A stretch of 24,426 bases of DNA from CAYRTV01 sp964505785 (GCA_964505785.1 CAZDJZ010000030.1:1-24426); one strand, 5' to 3'. Counted from the stretch's first letter, positions 14,337-22,283 are shown. Program-made: numbers and translations. The notes: a model not told the origin generated them from the letters alone.

Positions 14337-14795
14337 TTAAATAAACAGCGTCAGCGTCGAGTCCCGGGCTTCATTGACATAGGTTCCCACACCGCAGTAA
14401 TCGGTGATCAAATCTTCCCGCAGGTCTTCTTTTTTAACCCCCATAATCGCCATGGTCATGTCGCAGGCCAGAACCTTACCGCCTAAGTCGATATAATCTT
14501 GAAACATCTTTTCCAAAGAAGCCACCCGGTTTTTTTTCATTTTACGCTTGATCATCCACTTCCCCAACCCGAGAAAATGCATTTTGGACAGCGGCCCTTT
14601 ATCCAGCTGGCCTTTTTTCAAACGCTGCAGGCCCCAAAAGGTAAAAAACATGGCTACTTCCATATTCATGGCTAGGGCGCCGTTACCGATGATCAAGGCA
14701 CTGTAAATTTTATCCATATCTCCTGAATGCACAATGAGAGTGGCTTTCTTGAGATTCTCTTGTCCGGCATTCACCGGCGTATTTTGATTGTCCAT
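14337..14795 (-). CDS. DsrE2-like (DsrE/DsrF family) sulfur-carrier protein
   Basis: A 152-residue protein of the DsrE/F/H-like fold, DrsE_2 subgroup. Visible signatures are ATLIVHSGDMDKIYSALI, the segment MFFTFWGLQRLKKG, GPLSKMHFLGLG, and the conserved Cys111 in LACDMTMAIMG, the likely persulfide carrier. A second Cys134 lies in the tail. In sulfur-metabolising microbes such proteins pass persulfide or thiosulfonate sulfur to and from TusA. Two hydrophobic stretches (about 31-55) fit the family's possible membrane association. The start overlaps the end of tusA by 25 bases, and GAGGGGGAGG lies directly upstream of the ATG. The stop is 9 bases from the iscS-like start, whose ribosome site begins at this stop. 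Confidence 0.88.
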   Translation of the reverse strand: MDNQNTPVNAGQENLKKATLIVHSGDMDKIYSALIIGNGALAMNMEVAMFFTFWGLQRLKKGQLDKGPLSKMHFLGLGKWMIKRKMKKNRVASLEKMFQDYIDLGGKVLACDMTMAIMGVKKEDLREDLITDYCGVGTYVNEARDSTLTLFI

Positions 14796-14992
14796 ACCTC
14801 CCCCTCTTGTTCCTCGTTTAGTATATCCAGTCCCATAGCCCGAACAGCCATGGGGATTTCTTTTTTGGATGCGGGATGGGTTCCCTTGACAATGATGATA
14901 TCCCCTTCCGCGGCATTCCGCAACGCTTTGCGGGTTTCCACCAGCGGAATGGGGCAGGTTTCGTTGATGCAGTCAACCTTGATTTCCGCCAT
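14771..14992 (-). CDS. tusA: TusA/SirA family sulfur carrier
   Basis: A 73-residue TusA-like protein with the defining CPxP motif (Cys13 in ETCPIPLVETRKAL), which carries a persulfide, and the expected second half containing PMAVRAMG and VWTIKIRR. In E. coli TusA takes sulfur from IscS for tRNA thiolation; in sulfur oxidisers and reducers it works with DsrE-type proteins. Here it leads the operon tusA, dsrE2-like, iscS-like, iscU-MIP18, so it probably feeds or drains the same relay. GGAGAAACAT precedes the ATG. Because it is the first gene behind the only visible promoter, its expression should set that of the whole operon. Confidence 0.92.
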   Translation of the reverse strand: MAEIKVDCINETCPIPLVETRKALRNAAEGDIIIVKGTHPASKKEIPMAVRAMGLDILNEEQEGEVWTIKIRR

Positions 14993-15046
14993 ATGTTTCT
15001 CCTTATCCTACATTGTTTTTAACGAATCTGAACTATCCCTAAGAGG

Positions 15047-15064
15047 CCCGTGAACAATTCAGCT
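15047..15064. repeat. 18-base motif shared with 2215-2232, in the tusA leader
   Basis: CCCGTGAACAATTCAGCT here and CCCGTGAATAGTTCAGCT at 2215-2232 match at 16 of 18 bases. Here it falls in the presumed tusA 5' leader. The minus strand can pair CTGAA with TTCAG across about 15029-15062. Confidence 0.4.
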
Positions 15065-15085
15065 TAATCTATAATTTCGATAGTT

Positions 15086-15094
15086 ATTATAGCA
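15086..15094 (-). promoter_or_regulatory. extended -10 promoter of the sulfur operon
   Basis: The minus strand reads TGCTATAAT: a perfect -10 (15086-15091) with a TGn extension (15093-15094). No good -35 is found, which is usual for extended -10 promoters. The start would lie near 15079, giving a leader of about 87 bases before tusA. Confidence 0.6.
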
Positions 15095-15308
15095 TTTAAT
15101 CAAAACTTTTTACACAAGAGATTTCATCTCTATGATCAATAATCCGGGTTTGCAGAATGAAATTATCCCTGTATGTTTATATTATATCATGTATCAGGAC
15201 CCGAACCGAAAATTGTCTTTTAAGACTAAAAAAAGATTGCATAAACATCGCAATTTTATTATGAATGAATCATGGGCATAACATCCCCTGAACAATGAAA
15301 ATGAATCT

Positions 15309-15327
15309 TCATGTGAATAGCACATGA
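15309..15327 (+). promoter_or_regulatory. perfect inverted repeat before the C69 dipeptidase gene
   Basis: TCATGTG, a 5-base loop AATAG, then CACATGA: a perfect 7-bp inverted repeat ending 19 bases before the start codon. It could be an operator or an mRNA hairpin next to the ribosome site. It has no U-tract, so it is not a terminator. Confidence 0.45.
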
Positions 15328-15346
15328 CCCTGTATAGGAGCCATAA

Positions 15347-17023
15347 ATGAGAAAAGTAAGGATATTCTTTATTTTGATTGTATTTTTAGCGTCAGGATTT
15401 GTTTCGGCTGATTTAACGGAGCGGAACGAATACGACGGCTGCACGGTCATCGGTGCCGGCAAAGATGCCACAGTAGACGGCTCGGTCATCACCTCCCATA
15501 CGGACTGCTGCAGCGAATGCCGCGTGCATGTGGTGCCGGGAAAAACTTATCCGCCGGGGGCTGAAGCTCCAGTCTATTGGGGTATGGTTTATTTCGGCAA
15601 AGATGATCCGCAGGCCGGAAAGGAATTGGGCGATTACGGCACAATTATCGGTGAAATCCCGCAGGCGGAACAAACCTTTACCTACTTTCATACCGGATAT
15701 TCACAGATGAATGAACACCAGTTGGCTATCGGAGAAAGCACCTGCCGCCAGAAGGATGCATTAAATGTCGCATTCGTCGAAGGCGTGACCGAACAGATCA
15801 TGACCGTTGAGCAAGCGCAAATTTTTGCGCTGCAGCGGTGCCGCACCGCCAAAGAAGCAGTCAAGCTTATCGGCGAATTAGTGGAAAAATACGGTTTCCT
15901 GCCTTCCTGCGGCGGGGCTGAAGCCCTTTGTGTTGCCGATCCTGAAGAACTTTGGGTGATGGAGATTTTCAGCGTTGGTCCGGAATGGACGCGGGACTCA
16001 GGAAAACCCGGCGCTATCTGGGCAGCCCGGCGGGTGCCGGATGACCACATCGTGGCCATCCCTAATTATGTGCGTATCCGGGAAATCAACCCGGACAGTC
16101 CGGATTTTCTGATGTCACCGAACTATATGCAGGAAGCCGTCGACCGGGGATGGTATGATCCGGAAGACGGACAGCCTTTTATCTGGCAGGAAACCTATGC
16201 ACCTCCGATTCATGAGGGAGAGCTGGCCCGCCTGTGGCTTATTTACAGCACAGCGGCTCCGTCGTATAAAGACTGGCCGCGGAGGTCTTTGGACCAGCCG
16301 GCTGACATCATGACTATGTACCGGCAGGGCATCGAAGGGGCGGATTTTTATCCTTTCTCCGTCAAACCAGATAAAAAGCTTTCGTTCCGCGACATCATCG
16401 CTTATCAGCGGTCATATTTCGCGGATACCATATATGACCGGACCGCACATCCGGCCTGGCTGGTTCCGGGAAGAGAAGGTGATTATAAAAAAAGTCCGCT
16501 GACAACTCCTTTTGCCAACCCCGAATTAATGGAGCTTCTCGGCATCCCCTATCACCGCACTATCGCGACCCAGGGTTACGGCATGGTAGCGCAGCTGAGA
16601 GGATGGCTGCCCGACCCTGTCGGCGGGGTGTACTGGTTTTATGTAGACAACCCCTATGTCAGTGCCTATGTCCCTATATATGCCGGCGTGCAGGAAATTC
16701 ATCCCTACTATAAAAACTATGATATGCGGAAATTCGATGAGGATTCAGCCCGGTGGGCGGTGGATTTCGTGGAAAAACTGCTGCACCTCCGGTGGCAGGA
16801 GGCAGTCAAAGACCTGCATGCGGCCCGGGATCCCATCGAGAATGAATTTTTCAGCTCTATGGCGGAAATTGATCAAAAAGCCTCAAGACTTTATGAGAAA
16901 AGCCCCGATAAAGCCAACGCTTTTCTGACCAAATTGACAAAAAACCGAATGGAACAGGTGGTCAACATGTTCCGGCGCCTGCGGCTGGAATTGCTCACCC
17001 GTTACAGCGGGGACAGTTTTTAG
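15347..17023 (+). CDS. C69 family dipeptidase (U34 / PepD type), secreted
   Basis: A 558-residue N-terminal-nucleophile dipeptidase that would hydrolyse dipeptides outside the cytoplasm. A signal peptide spans about residues 1-21 (FLASGFVSA). A short propeptide precedes the nucleophile Cys32 in YDGCTVIGAGKDAT.DGS, which is the family signature; cleavage before Cys32 would activate the enzyme. Further family features are the GFLPSCGGAEALCVADPEELWVMEI region and GAIWAARRVPDDH.VAIPN. Length is typical. ATAGGAG lies upstream of the ATG, and a perfect inverted repeat lies just before it. Together with the S9 peptidase it points to peptide scavenging. Confidence 0.93.
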   Translation: MRKVRIFFILIVFLASGFVSADLTERNEYDGCTVIGAGKDATVDGSVITSHTDCCSECRVHVVPGKTYPPGAEAPVYWGMVYFGKDDPQAGKELGDYGTIIGEIPQAEQTFTYFHTGYSQMNEHQLAIGESTCRQKDALNVAFVEGVTEQIMTVEQAQIFALQRCRTAKEAVKLIGELVEKYGFLPSCGGAEALCVADPEELWVMEIFSVGPEWTRDSGKPGAIWAARRVPDDHIVAIPNYVRIREINPDSPDFLMSPNYMQEAVDRGWYDPEDGQPFIWQETYAPPIHEGELARLWLIYSTAAPSYKDWPRRSLDQPADIMTMYRQGIEGADFYPFSVKPDKKLSFRDIIAYQRSYFADTIYDRTAHPAWLVPGREGDYKKSPLTTPFANPELMELLGIPYHRTIATQGYGMVAQLRGWLPDPVGGVYWFYVDNPYVSAYVPIYAGVQEIHPYYKNYDMRKFDEDSARWAVDFVEKLLHLRWQEAVKDLHAARDPIENEFFSSMAEIDQKASRLYEKSPDKANAFLTKLTKNRMEQVVNMFRRLRLELLTRYSGDSF

Positions 17024-17042
17024 ATACACAAAAATTTTCGAT

Positions 17043-17070
17043 TTGACCCCCTGTCTCCTGCCGGTGTCAA
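17043..17070. terminator. possible hairpin between convergent genes
   Basis: TTGACCCC (17043-17050) pairs with GGTGTCAA (17063-17070) at 7 of 8 positions. It lies between the convergent C69 and TSUP genes. No U-tract follows on either strand, so a terminator role is only suggested by position. Confidence 0.25.
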
Positions 17071-17162
17071 GTAAAGTTGATTCTGGAGCAGCATATAGAT
17101 TGAATTCAGCTGGCTACATAGGCGATCCGCTGGAATGTTTGGTTGGCTATAGGTTATTATCT

Positions 17163-17885
17163 TTAAGTCAAAATCAACAATTTTGCACCCACCAGGCCAA
17201 GAAAAATACCGACGAAAATGCGAAAATATTTCTGAGGTACTCTTGTCAGAAACCGCTTTGCGACATGGGCGCCGATGAATGAGACCGGTATACTCAAGAT
17301 AAGTGCGATCAAGAGGTCTTGTTCTAATCGAGTGCCTCCCCAAATATAGCGAGAAACTCGTGTTGCGTCGATGAAAAGGGCAATCAGGCCGGATGTGAAT
17401 ATGTACACTTCTTTGGGAAGATTAAAGGCCGTTAGGAAGGCTCCACGAACGGCACCCCCGACACCGAAGAATCCGGCAAACAGTCCTGACAGGGCCCCCC
17501 CGCAGACAGCTGTCCCATGTGTCTTGGGCAAGGCCCACTCCCGCTTGAGAAACAGAAATGTAACATACAGAATCAGAAAGGCTCCAAGAATCCGTTTGAG
17601 TGGAAACCCCTGTACTTGCAGAGAGAGAGATGCCCCCAGGAAGCTGGCTGCAATACCTGAGAGCCCGAAGCCAAGAATCAGCTTCCAATCAAGGCCGCGC
17701 TTGAATAGAAGAACTTTCCAGATATCCCCGCATAGGTGCACGATGCCGACGAAAAGGAGCGCTATAGGCGGCGGCACAAAGAGAACCATGACGGGAATCA
17801 TGACCGTGGACGTCCCAAATCCCGTGGCTGTTCCTATCGCGGACGCGAAAAGCGTCAACAGGCAAAGCATTATCAGTTGGATCAT
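17163..17885 (-). CDS. TauE/SafE (TSUP) family membrane permease
   Basis: A 240-residue inner-membrane protein with about seven or eight hydrophobic segments, in the family that exports sulfite, sulfoacetate or other anions. The two-fold repeat typical of the family shows as GTATGFGTSTVMIPVM near the N-terminus and GFFGVGGAVRGAFLTAF in the second half. The ATG at 17883-17885 is preferred because GAGAGAAG lies before it and a membrane helix begins at once; a TTG at 17966 would add 27 polar residues. The substrate is not visible in the sequence. The sulfur operon two genes away makes a sulfur compound an attractive but unproven guess. Confidence 0.88.
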   Translation of the reverse strand: MIQLIMLCLLTLFASAIGTATGFGTSTVMIPVMVLFVPPPIALLFVGIVHLCGDIWKVLLFKRGLDWKLILGFGLSGIAASFLGASLSLQVQGFPLKRILGAFLILYVTFLFLKREWALPKTHGTAVCGGALSGLFAGFFGVGGAVRGAFLTAFNLPKEVYIFTSGLIALFIDATRVSRYIWGGTRLEQDLLIALILSIPVSFIGAHVAKRFLTRVPQKYFRIFVGIFLGLVGAKLLILT

Positions 17886-18093
17886 GAACTTCTCTCTTGA
17901 TGGCCAACATATATTATACTGCCTTTTCAGCTGTGTTAATATGGCAAATATTTCCGGCTGCTGCAATATGTTGAATGGGCTGGATCAATCTTCCGGATGG
18001 AAAATGAATGAAATCATGCTTGCTCAACCGGTTCGCCCACATCTGCCATACAGAAGGCATTTCAGAAATGAAATGACGCGGCCAGACCGCGGG

Positions 18094-19119
18094 TTAGATT
18101 TGCTGGAGTGCGGTGTAAAGTGTGTCTTTGAATATGGGTTGAATTGCCCGGAGCGCTGATAAATCTTCTGCGCCCAAAGCGAGCATGGTCTGTTTTATCG
18201 TGAGACAAAAATTGTGCAGGAAAATTTCAGCCCCGTCCGGTTTTTGATCCGCCGCGGCTAGAATCGATTTAGCCACCCCAACCAAGTCAGCGCCCAGCAC
18301 GATTGCTTTGACAGCATCTAATCCGTCGGCGATTCCACCTGATCCGATAAGCGGTATTTTGATTTTATCTTTCAGCATCAATAGATTTAAAGCCGCGGGA
18401 ATGCCCCAGGAATCAAATGACGTGGTTTTATTCTGACGGGCGGCCTCCACTGCGGCAAAGTTGGTCCCGCCTGCTCCTGCGGCATCCAAAGCTTGGACAC
18501 CGCAATCTTCGAGAGCGGCGGCGGTTGCCGGATCAATGCCGAAACCTACCTCCTTAACCAGAACCGGACAATCCAATTTATTCACAAGTTTACGGATTGC
18601 TTTCAATGCTCCTTTGAAATCCTCTGCGCCCTCTTCTTGAATCAGTTCCTGCACAATGTTGACATGAACAAATAATCCAGTCAATTTCAATTCTTCGATA
18701 ACCGGCTGCAGCAGCTCAGAAGAGTTTTCTTCTTCTAAAAGGAAATCAATCCCTATATTCCCGAAAACCGGAACAGATACCTCCCTATCCGGAAGATAGG
18801 TCTCTTTTATAGCCCGGTCTTTGAAAACGGGCTTCAAAGATCCCAGCGCAAAAGGCACGTTTTCCTTTTCCGCTGCAGCCAGCAGCAGCCGGTTCAGGAT
18901 TTTCCCCCGCTCACTCCCTCCGGTCATGGAAGAAATAATAACCGGCGCTGATATGTGCCGGCCCAGAAATTCTGTGTCCAAAATAACATCGGTCAAATTC
19001 AGTTCAGGCAGCGTTTTAGGGACCAGCAGCACATCCTCGAATAAATTAGAAGCCTTTGATTGCAGAGAGTCCTGCAGTGAATATTTAATATGATCGTCCT
19101 TCCTTTGATTAATGGACAT
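18094..19119 (-). CDS. fni: type 2 isopentenyl-diphosphate delta-isomerase (FMN-dependent)
   Basis: Interconverts isopentenyl and dimethylallyl diphosphate using reduced FMN. A 341-residue TIM barrel, normal family length. Visible motifs are RKDDHI (6-11), SSMTGG (63-68), HVNIVQELIQEEG with His152, Asn154 and the Gln157-Glu158 active-site pair, VKEVGFGID (188-196), DAAGAGGTNFAAVE (212-225), SWGIPA, and the FMN-phosphate loops GSGGIADGLDA and GADLVG. The position usually reading NLGxxQL reads GNIGIDFLL, a mild divergence. AAGGGTG precedes the ATG. It is transcribed divergently from the guanidino-modifying enzyme gene across 65 bases. Confidence 0.95.
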   Translation of the reverse strand: MSINQRKDDHIKYSLQDSLQSKASNLFEDVLLVPKTLPELNLTDVILDTEFLGRHISAPVIISSMTGGSERGKILNRLLLAAAEKENVPFALGSLKPVFKDRAIKETYLPDREVSVPVFGNIGIDFLLEEENSSELLQPVIEELKLTGLFVHVNIVQELIQEEGAEDFKGALKAIRKLVNKLDCPVLVKEVGFGIDPATAAALEDCGVQALDAAGAGGTNFAAVEAARQNKTTSFDSWGIPAALNLLMLKDKIKIPLIGSGGIADGLDAVKAIVLGADLVGVAKSILAAADQKPDGAEIFLHNFCLTIKQTMLALGAEDLSALRAIQPIFKDTLYTALQQI

Positions 19120-19184
19120 AAAATTTCACCCTTGCTTTTTGAACATGTATATCATAATATCGCAAACCAAGGGCGCTTGAAAGG

Positions 19185-20075
19185 ATGTTAGATACATTTA
19201 TCGGCAGGCAGAATGAAACCGGGACGCTGCGCAAGGTCCTGGTGAAACATCCCAGGGACGCATTCCGCAGCCGGGATTATATCCTGGAGCATTGGGACAA
19301 TCTCAATTATCTCAGGCCGCCGGATTTTTCCCGTGCTGTCCGTGAGTTCGATAACTTTATCCGGATTCTGGAGGACGCCGGCGCAGAGATCTGCTTTCTT
19401 CCTCAGGATGAGCGGGCCGGATTGGATTCGATCTATGTGCGGGATGCGAGCCTGGTTTCAGACCGAGGCATCATTTTCGCTCGGATGGGAAAAGCAGCCC
19501 GGGTGGGAGAACCGGAAGCCGCTGCTGACTATTTTATACAGGAACATATTCCGATTTTGGGAGGAATCACCGGCACCGGGCGTCTGGAAGGCGGAGACGC
19601 CGCCTGGCTTGACCGCAAAACCCTGGCTGTGGGAGAAGGCTACCGCACCAACGACGAAGGCATCCGGCAGCTGTGGAATTTGCTCCGGCATATGGATGTG
19701 GATATTCTTTCTGTCGCTCTTCCCCATTGGCACGGCCCCGGGGATGTGCTGCATCTCATGTCGATCCTTAGCCCGGTCGGCCCTAAAACCGCATTGGTTT
19801 ATTCCCGGCTGATGGCGGTGCCCTTCCGGAAAGAGCTTCTGAACCGGGGATTCACACTTATTGAAGTTCCGGATGAAGAATACGCCTCGATGGGCGGCAA
19901 TGTGCTGTGCCTGGGCCCGGGCCGCTGTTTGATGCTGTCCGGCAATCCCCAAACCCGCCGGAAGCTGGAAAAAGCCGGCTATGATGTCACGGAATATGAA
20001 GGCAAAGAAATTTCTATCCCCGGTTCAGGAGGACCGACCTGTTTAACCCGGCCGCTTCTCAGAGACGATTCCTGA
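19185..20075 (+). CDS. arginine deiminase / dimethylarginine dimethylaminohydrolase (DDAH)-like enzyme
   Basis: A 296-residue cytoplasmic enzyme of the guanidino-group-modifying superfamily. Conserved elements are YVRDASLV (84-91), EGGD (135-138), the turn EGYRTNDEG, His190 in the LHL motif, and the catalytic Cys286 in GGPTCLTRPL close to the C-terminus. The length is nearer DDAH (about 255-285) than classical arginine deiminase (about 410). The reaction would release citrulline plus ammonia or an amine from arginine or a methylarginine. The residue after the LHL motif is Met, not the Asp of arginine deiminase or the Lys of DDAH, so the substrate is open. The ATG at 19185 is the only sensible in-frame start; AAGGG lies 11 bases upstream, a little far. 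Confidence 0.85.
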   Translation: MLDTFIGRQNETGTLRKVLVKHPRDAFRSRDYILEHWDNLNYLRPPDFSRAVREFDNFIRILEDAGAEICFLPQDERAGLDSIYVRDASLVSDRGIIFARMGKAARVGEPEAAADYFIQEHIPILGGITGTGRLEGGDAAWLDRKTLAVGEGYRTNDEGIRQLWNLLRHMDVDILSVALPHWHGPGDVLHLMSILSPVGPKTALVYSRLMAVPFRKELLNRGFTLIEVPDEEYASMGGNVLCLGPGRCLMLSGNPQTRRKLEKAGYDVTEYEGKEISIPGSGGPTCLTRPLLRDDS

Positions 20076-20130
20076 ATTCACCCGAGAAAGGCACCCGGAA
20101 TTTTCAAGATGCGCGGGATGTCTTTTTTGA

Positions 20131-20136
20131 TATAAT
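20131..20136 (+). promoter_or_regulatory. -10 element before the beta-helix gene
   Basis: A perfect TATAAT about 44 bases before the small leader frame and 115 bases before the beta-helix gene. No matching -35 was found, so it is tentative. Confidence 0.4.
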
Positions 20137-20179
20137 AAAAACAATACGTATCCCATAAATTCTGAAAGGAGACAGGCCT

Positions 20180-20233
20180 TTGTTTAAAAACAGAGAGAGA
20201 ACCGACCGCCTGGCGGCGCGGCTGGGCCTTTAA
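20180..20233 (+). CDS. possible 17-residue leader peptide
   Basis: TTG start with a strong AAAGGAGA ribosome site 9 bases upstream, encoding MFKNRERTDRLAARLGL and then TAA. It ends 18 bases before the beta-helix gene, whose own ribosome site is poor. It may be a coupling leader, or the 5' remnant of a lost gene. Too short to be sure. Confidence 0.35.
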   Translation: MFKNRERTDRLAARLGL

Positions 20234-20251
20234 GACTACAGAGTCAATCCT

Positions 20252-22216
20252 ATGCACAAACCAGATAAAATCCGTGCAGCTGTTATCCTTATTATTTATT
20301 TCAGCTTGATCCTTGGTTTTCCACATTTATCCAAATCTGAAGACGGATATGATAAAGCCGTCAAATTGGGAATCAAGCTCAGAGCAAAACCTCTGCTTGA
20401 CTTTACGGTCCAAAGGCGCATTCATGTGAAAAACTTCGGCGCTTTACCCGGAGACGGCCAACCCGACACTCAGGCCATTCAGGCCGCCATCGACGCCGCT
20501 GCCGCCGGAGGTGAACCGGCGGTTATCCAATTTGATGAAGGCATATACCGTCTGAACACCGGCAGCCGGCGCACCGCTCTTATGATCGAAGAGGCCGCAA
20601 ACCTTATCCTGGATGGCCGCGGCTGCGAGTTTTTGATATTGGAACCCGATAAGCAGTTCCTCGGCATCCGGAATTCCCGGAGAATCATCGTAAAAAATAT
20701 GTCGGTTGACTTTGAAATCTTCCCCCATACCCAGGGGTGGGTGACGGCAGTTAACCAAGACGCCGGCACATTCGATATCAAATTAGATCCGGACTATCCC
20801 GATCTGGACCATCCGCATTTTCACAATGCCGATTACAAATGGGGATTCATCAAAGATAAGGATAATCCGGTCGCTTTTAAAGAAGGCACGGAATTCCGCC
20901 TCTATCTCACTGATTGGTCCCGGACCGGAGAGAACAGATATCACCTTAAAGTCCAGCACAAAATCAAGCTCAAAGATGTAGCCGTCGGCGATCCCTATGT
21001 CCAGATTTCCCGTATTGACGGGGCGCTGCTGCACGCCACCCGCTCAGAAGATGTCACCTTTATGGATTTGCGCATTTATGCCTCTTTCAACGCCGTCTTC
21101 GCAACCGGTTACTGCACCCGTCCGAATTTCATCCGGATAAAAGCGGCCCCCAGGGAAGGCCGGTGGCTGACTTCCGGAGCAGACGGCTGTTTCAATTTCG
21201 GCGGACGAGAAGGGCCATGGGTCGAAGACTGCTATTTTGAAGCCCTCGGCGATGATAACCTGATCATAAAAGGCCACCGGGCCTACTGCGTCAACATTGT
21301 GGATCCGTATACCTTTGACCTGGTGCACGCCGCGCTCAGGTTTGTCCGGCCCCAGCCCGCTTTCGAGGATTATCTCAGCCGCGACCGGAATAATCCATGG
21401 ATGGCCCGCCCCGGCGATACCCTTATCGTGATGGATCCGGTCGAGCGCGCCGTCGTTTCCCAGCCGGTTGTGCTTGAAACCATGGACATCCCCGCCGGCA
21501 TTCGCGTCCGGGTGGACCGTAAAATTCCCGGCCTCCGGACGGGAACCGATTATGAAAAAGCTTTGTCGTTCCATAATGATGATGCCGGCCTCCCAGGATT
21601 TGTGGTCAAGAACAATGAGTTTAAGAGCGCAGTCCGGTTCGGATTTCTTTTAAAGAGCCGTGACGGCCTTGTAGACGGCAATCTCTTTGAGCGGCACAGC
21701 GACCAGTCCATCTGCATTTTGAATACCTATCAGGAATATAACGGCGGCATCCCCTCCAACCTGCTCATTCAGAACAACACCTTCCGCCTGACCAGCGGCT
21801 GGCCGGTCAAAACCGCCCAGACAGCACAGCACCTGCTGAATCCAAACCGGAATATTTTCGGGATTGTCCAGGCATCCTTCAACTGGCCTGTCAGTCAGTG
21901 GGACATCGAAGAATCCCGTCTGAGAGTGATCCGGAATCTTTACATCGAAAACAACCGCTTTATCAACTGGTGGCAAAATCCGGGAATTGCGCTTAATAAC
22001 GGCCTGCATGTGCTGATCAAAGGCAACTCCTTTGAATTGGATGAGGCTTTCGCCGCCACCGCCCTCACGGGAACGCCGATAGCCGTCAAAGTGGTCAACT
22101 CCACCGATGTCCGGATAGAGGACAATATCCTCTCCGGCCCAGGCTTGAATCCCAAAGACGGCATCCGGCTGATTGAATCGGGAAGGATTGTCTTAAAAAA
22201 CAATCAGAAAAAATAA
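20252..22216 (+). CDS. secreted right-handed beta-helix protein (pectate-lyase-3-like)
   Basis: A 654-residue exported protein. A signal peptide covers about residues 1-28 (hydrophobic AAVILIIYFSLILGF). The entry strand motif HVKNFGALPGDGQPDTQAIQ and the run QFDEGIYRL are the hallmark of Pectate_lyase_3/GH55-like beta-helices. Repeated coil motifs follow, such as NNEFKSAVRFGFLLKSRDGLVDGN, cut here as separate turns: VKNNEF, IQNNTF, IENNRF, IKGNSF, IEDNIL, LKNNQ. This points to polysaccharide binding or cleavage outside the cytoplasm. The reaction cannot be assigned, as no catalytic set is recognisable. The ATG at 20252 has no clear ribosome site; translation may be coupled to the small frame just upstream. 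Confidence 0.85.
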   Translation: MHKPDKIRAAVILIIYFSLILGFPHLSKSEDGYDKAVKLGIKLRAKPLLDFTVQRRIHVKNFGALPGDGQPDTQAIQAAIDAAAAGGEPAVIQFDEGIYRLNTGSRRTALMIEEAANLILDGRGCEFLILEPDKQFLGIRNSRRIIVKNMSVDFEIFPHTQGWVTAVNQDAGTFDIKLDPDYPDLDHPHFHNADYKWGFIKDKDNPVAFKEGTEFRLYLTDWSRTGENRYHLKVQHKIKLKDVAVGDPYVQISRIDGALLHATRSEDVTFMDLRIYASFNAVFATGYCTRPNFIRIKAAPREGRWLTSGADGCFNFGGREGPWVEDCYFEALGDDNLIIKGHRAYCVNIVDPYTFDLVHAALRFVRPQPAFEDYLSRDRNNPWMARPGDTLIVMDPVERAVVSQPVVLETMDIPAGIRVRVDRKIPGLRTGTDYEKALSFHNDDAGLPGFVVKNNEFKSAVRFGFLLKSRDGLVDGNLFERHSDQSICILNTYQEYNGGIPSNLLIQNNTFRLTSGWPVKTAQTAQHLLNPNRNIFGIVQASFNWPVSQWDIEESRLRVIRNLYIENNRFINWWQNPGIALNNGLHVLIKGNSFELDEAFAATALTGTPIAVKVVNSTDVRIEDNILSGPGLNPKDGIRLIESGRIVLKNNQKK

Positions 22217-22283
22217 AGGCGGACATTTCTTCATTAAACGCTTCCATATTGTTTGGAACATGACGTCATAAGGCACTCCCCAG

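Larger units (their letters stand above)
14993..15346. other. intergenic region between the sulfur operon and the C69 dipeptidase
   Basis: 354 AT-rich bases between divergent transcription units. It holds the tusA extended -10 promoter, a motif shared with 2215-2232, a weak plus-strand promoter (TTGCAT 15237-15242, 17 bases, TATGAA 15260-15265) and a perfect hairpin at 15309-15327. No gene is seen. Confidence 0.7.

Noticed and set aside
17371..18159. 262-residue plus-strand frame
   Set aside because: Antisense to the TSUP permease, rich in Arg/Pro as expected for a shadow of a membrane protein gene.
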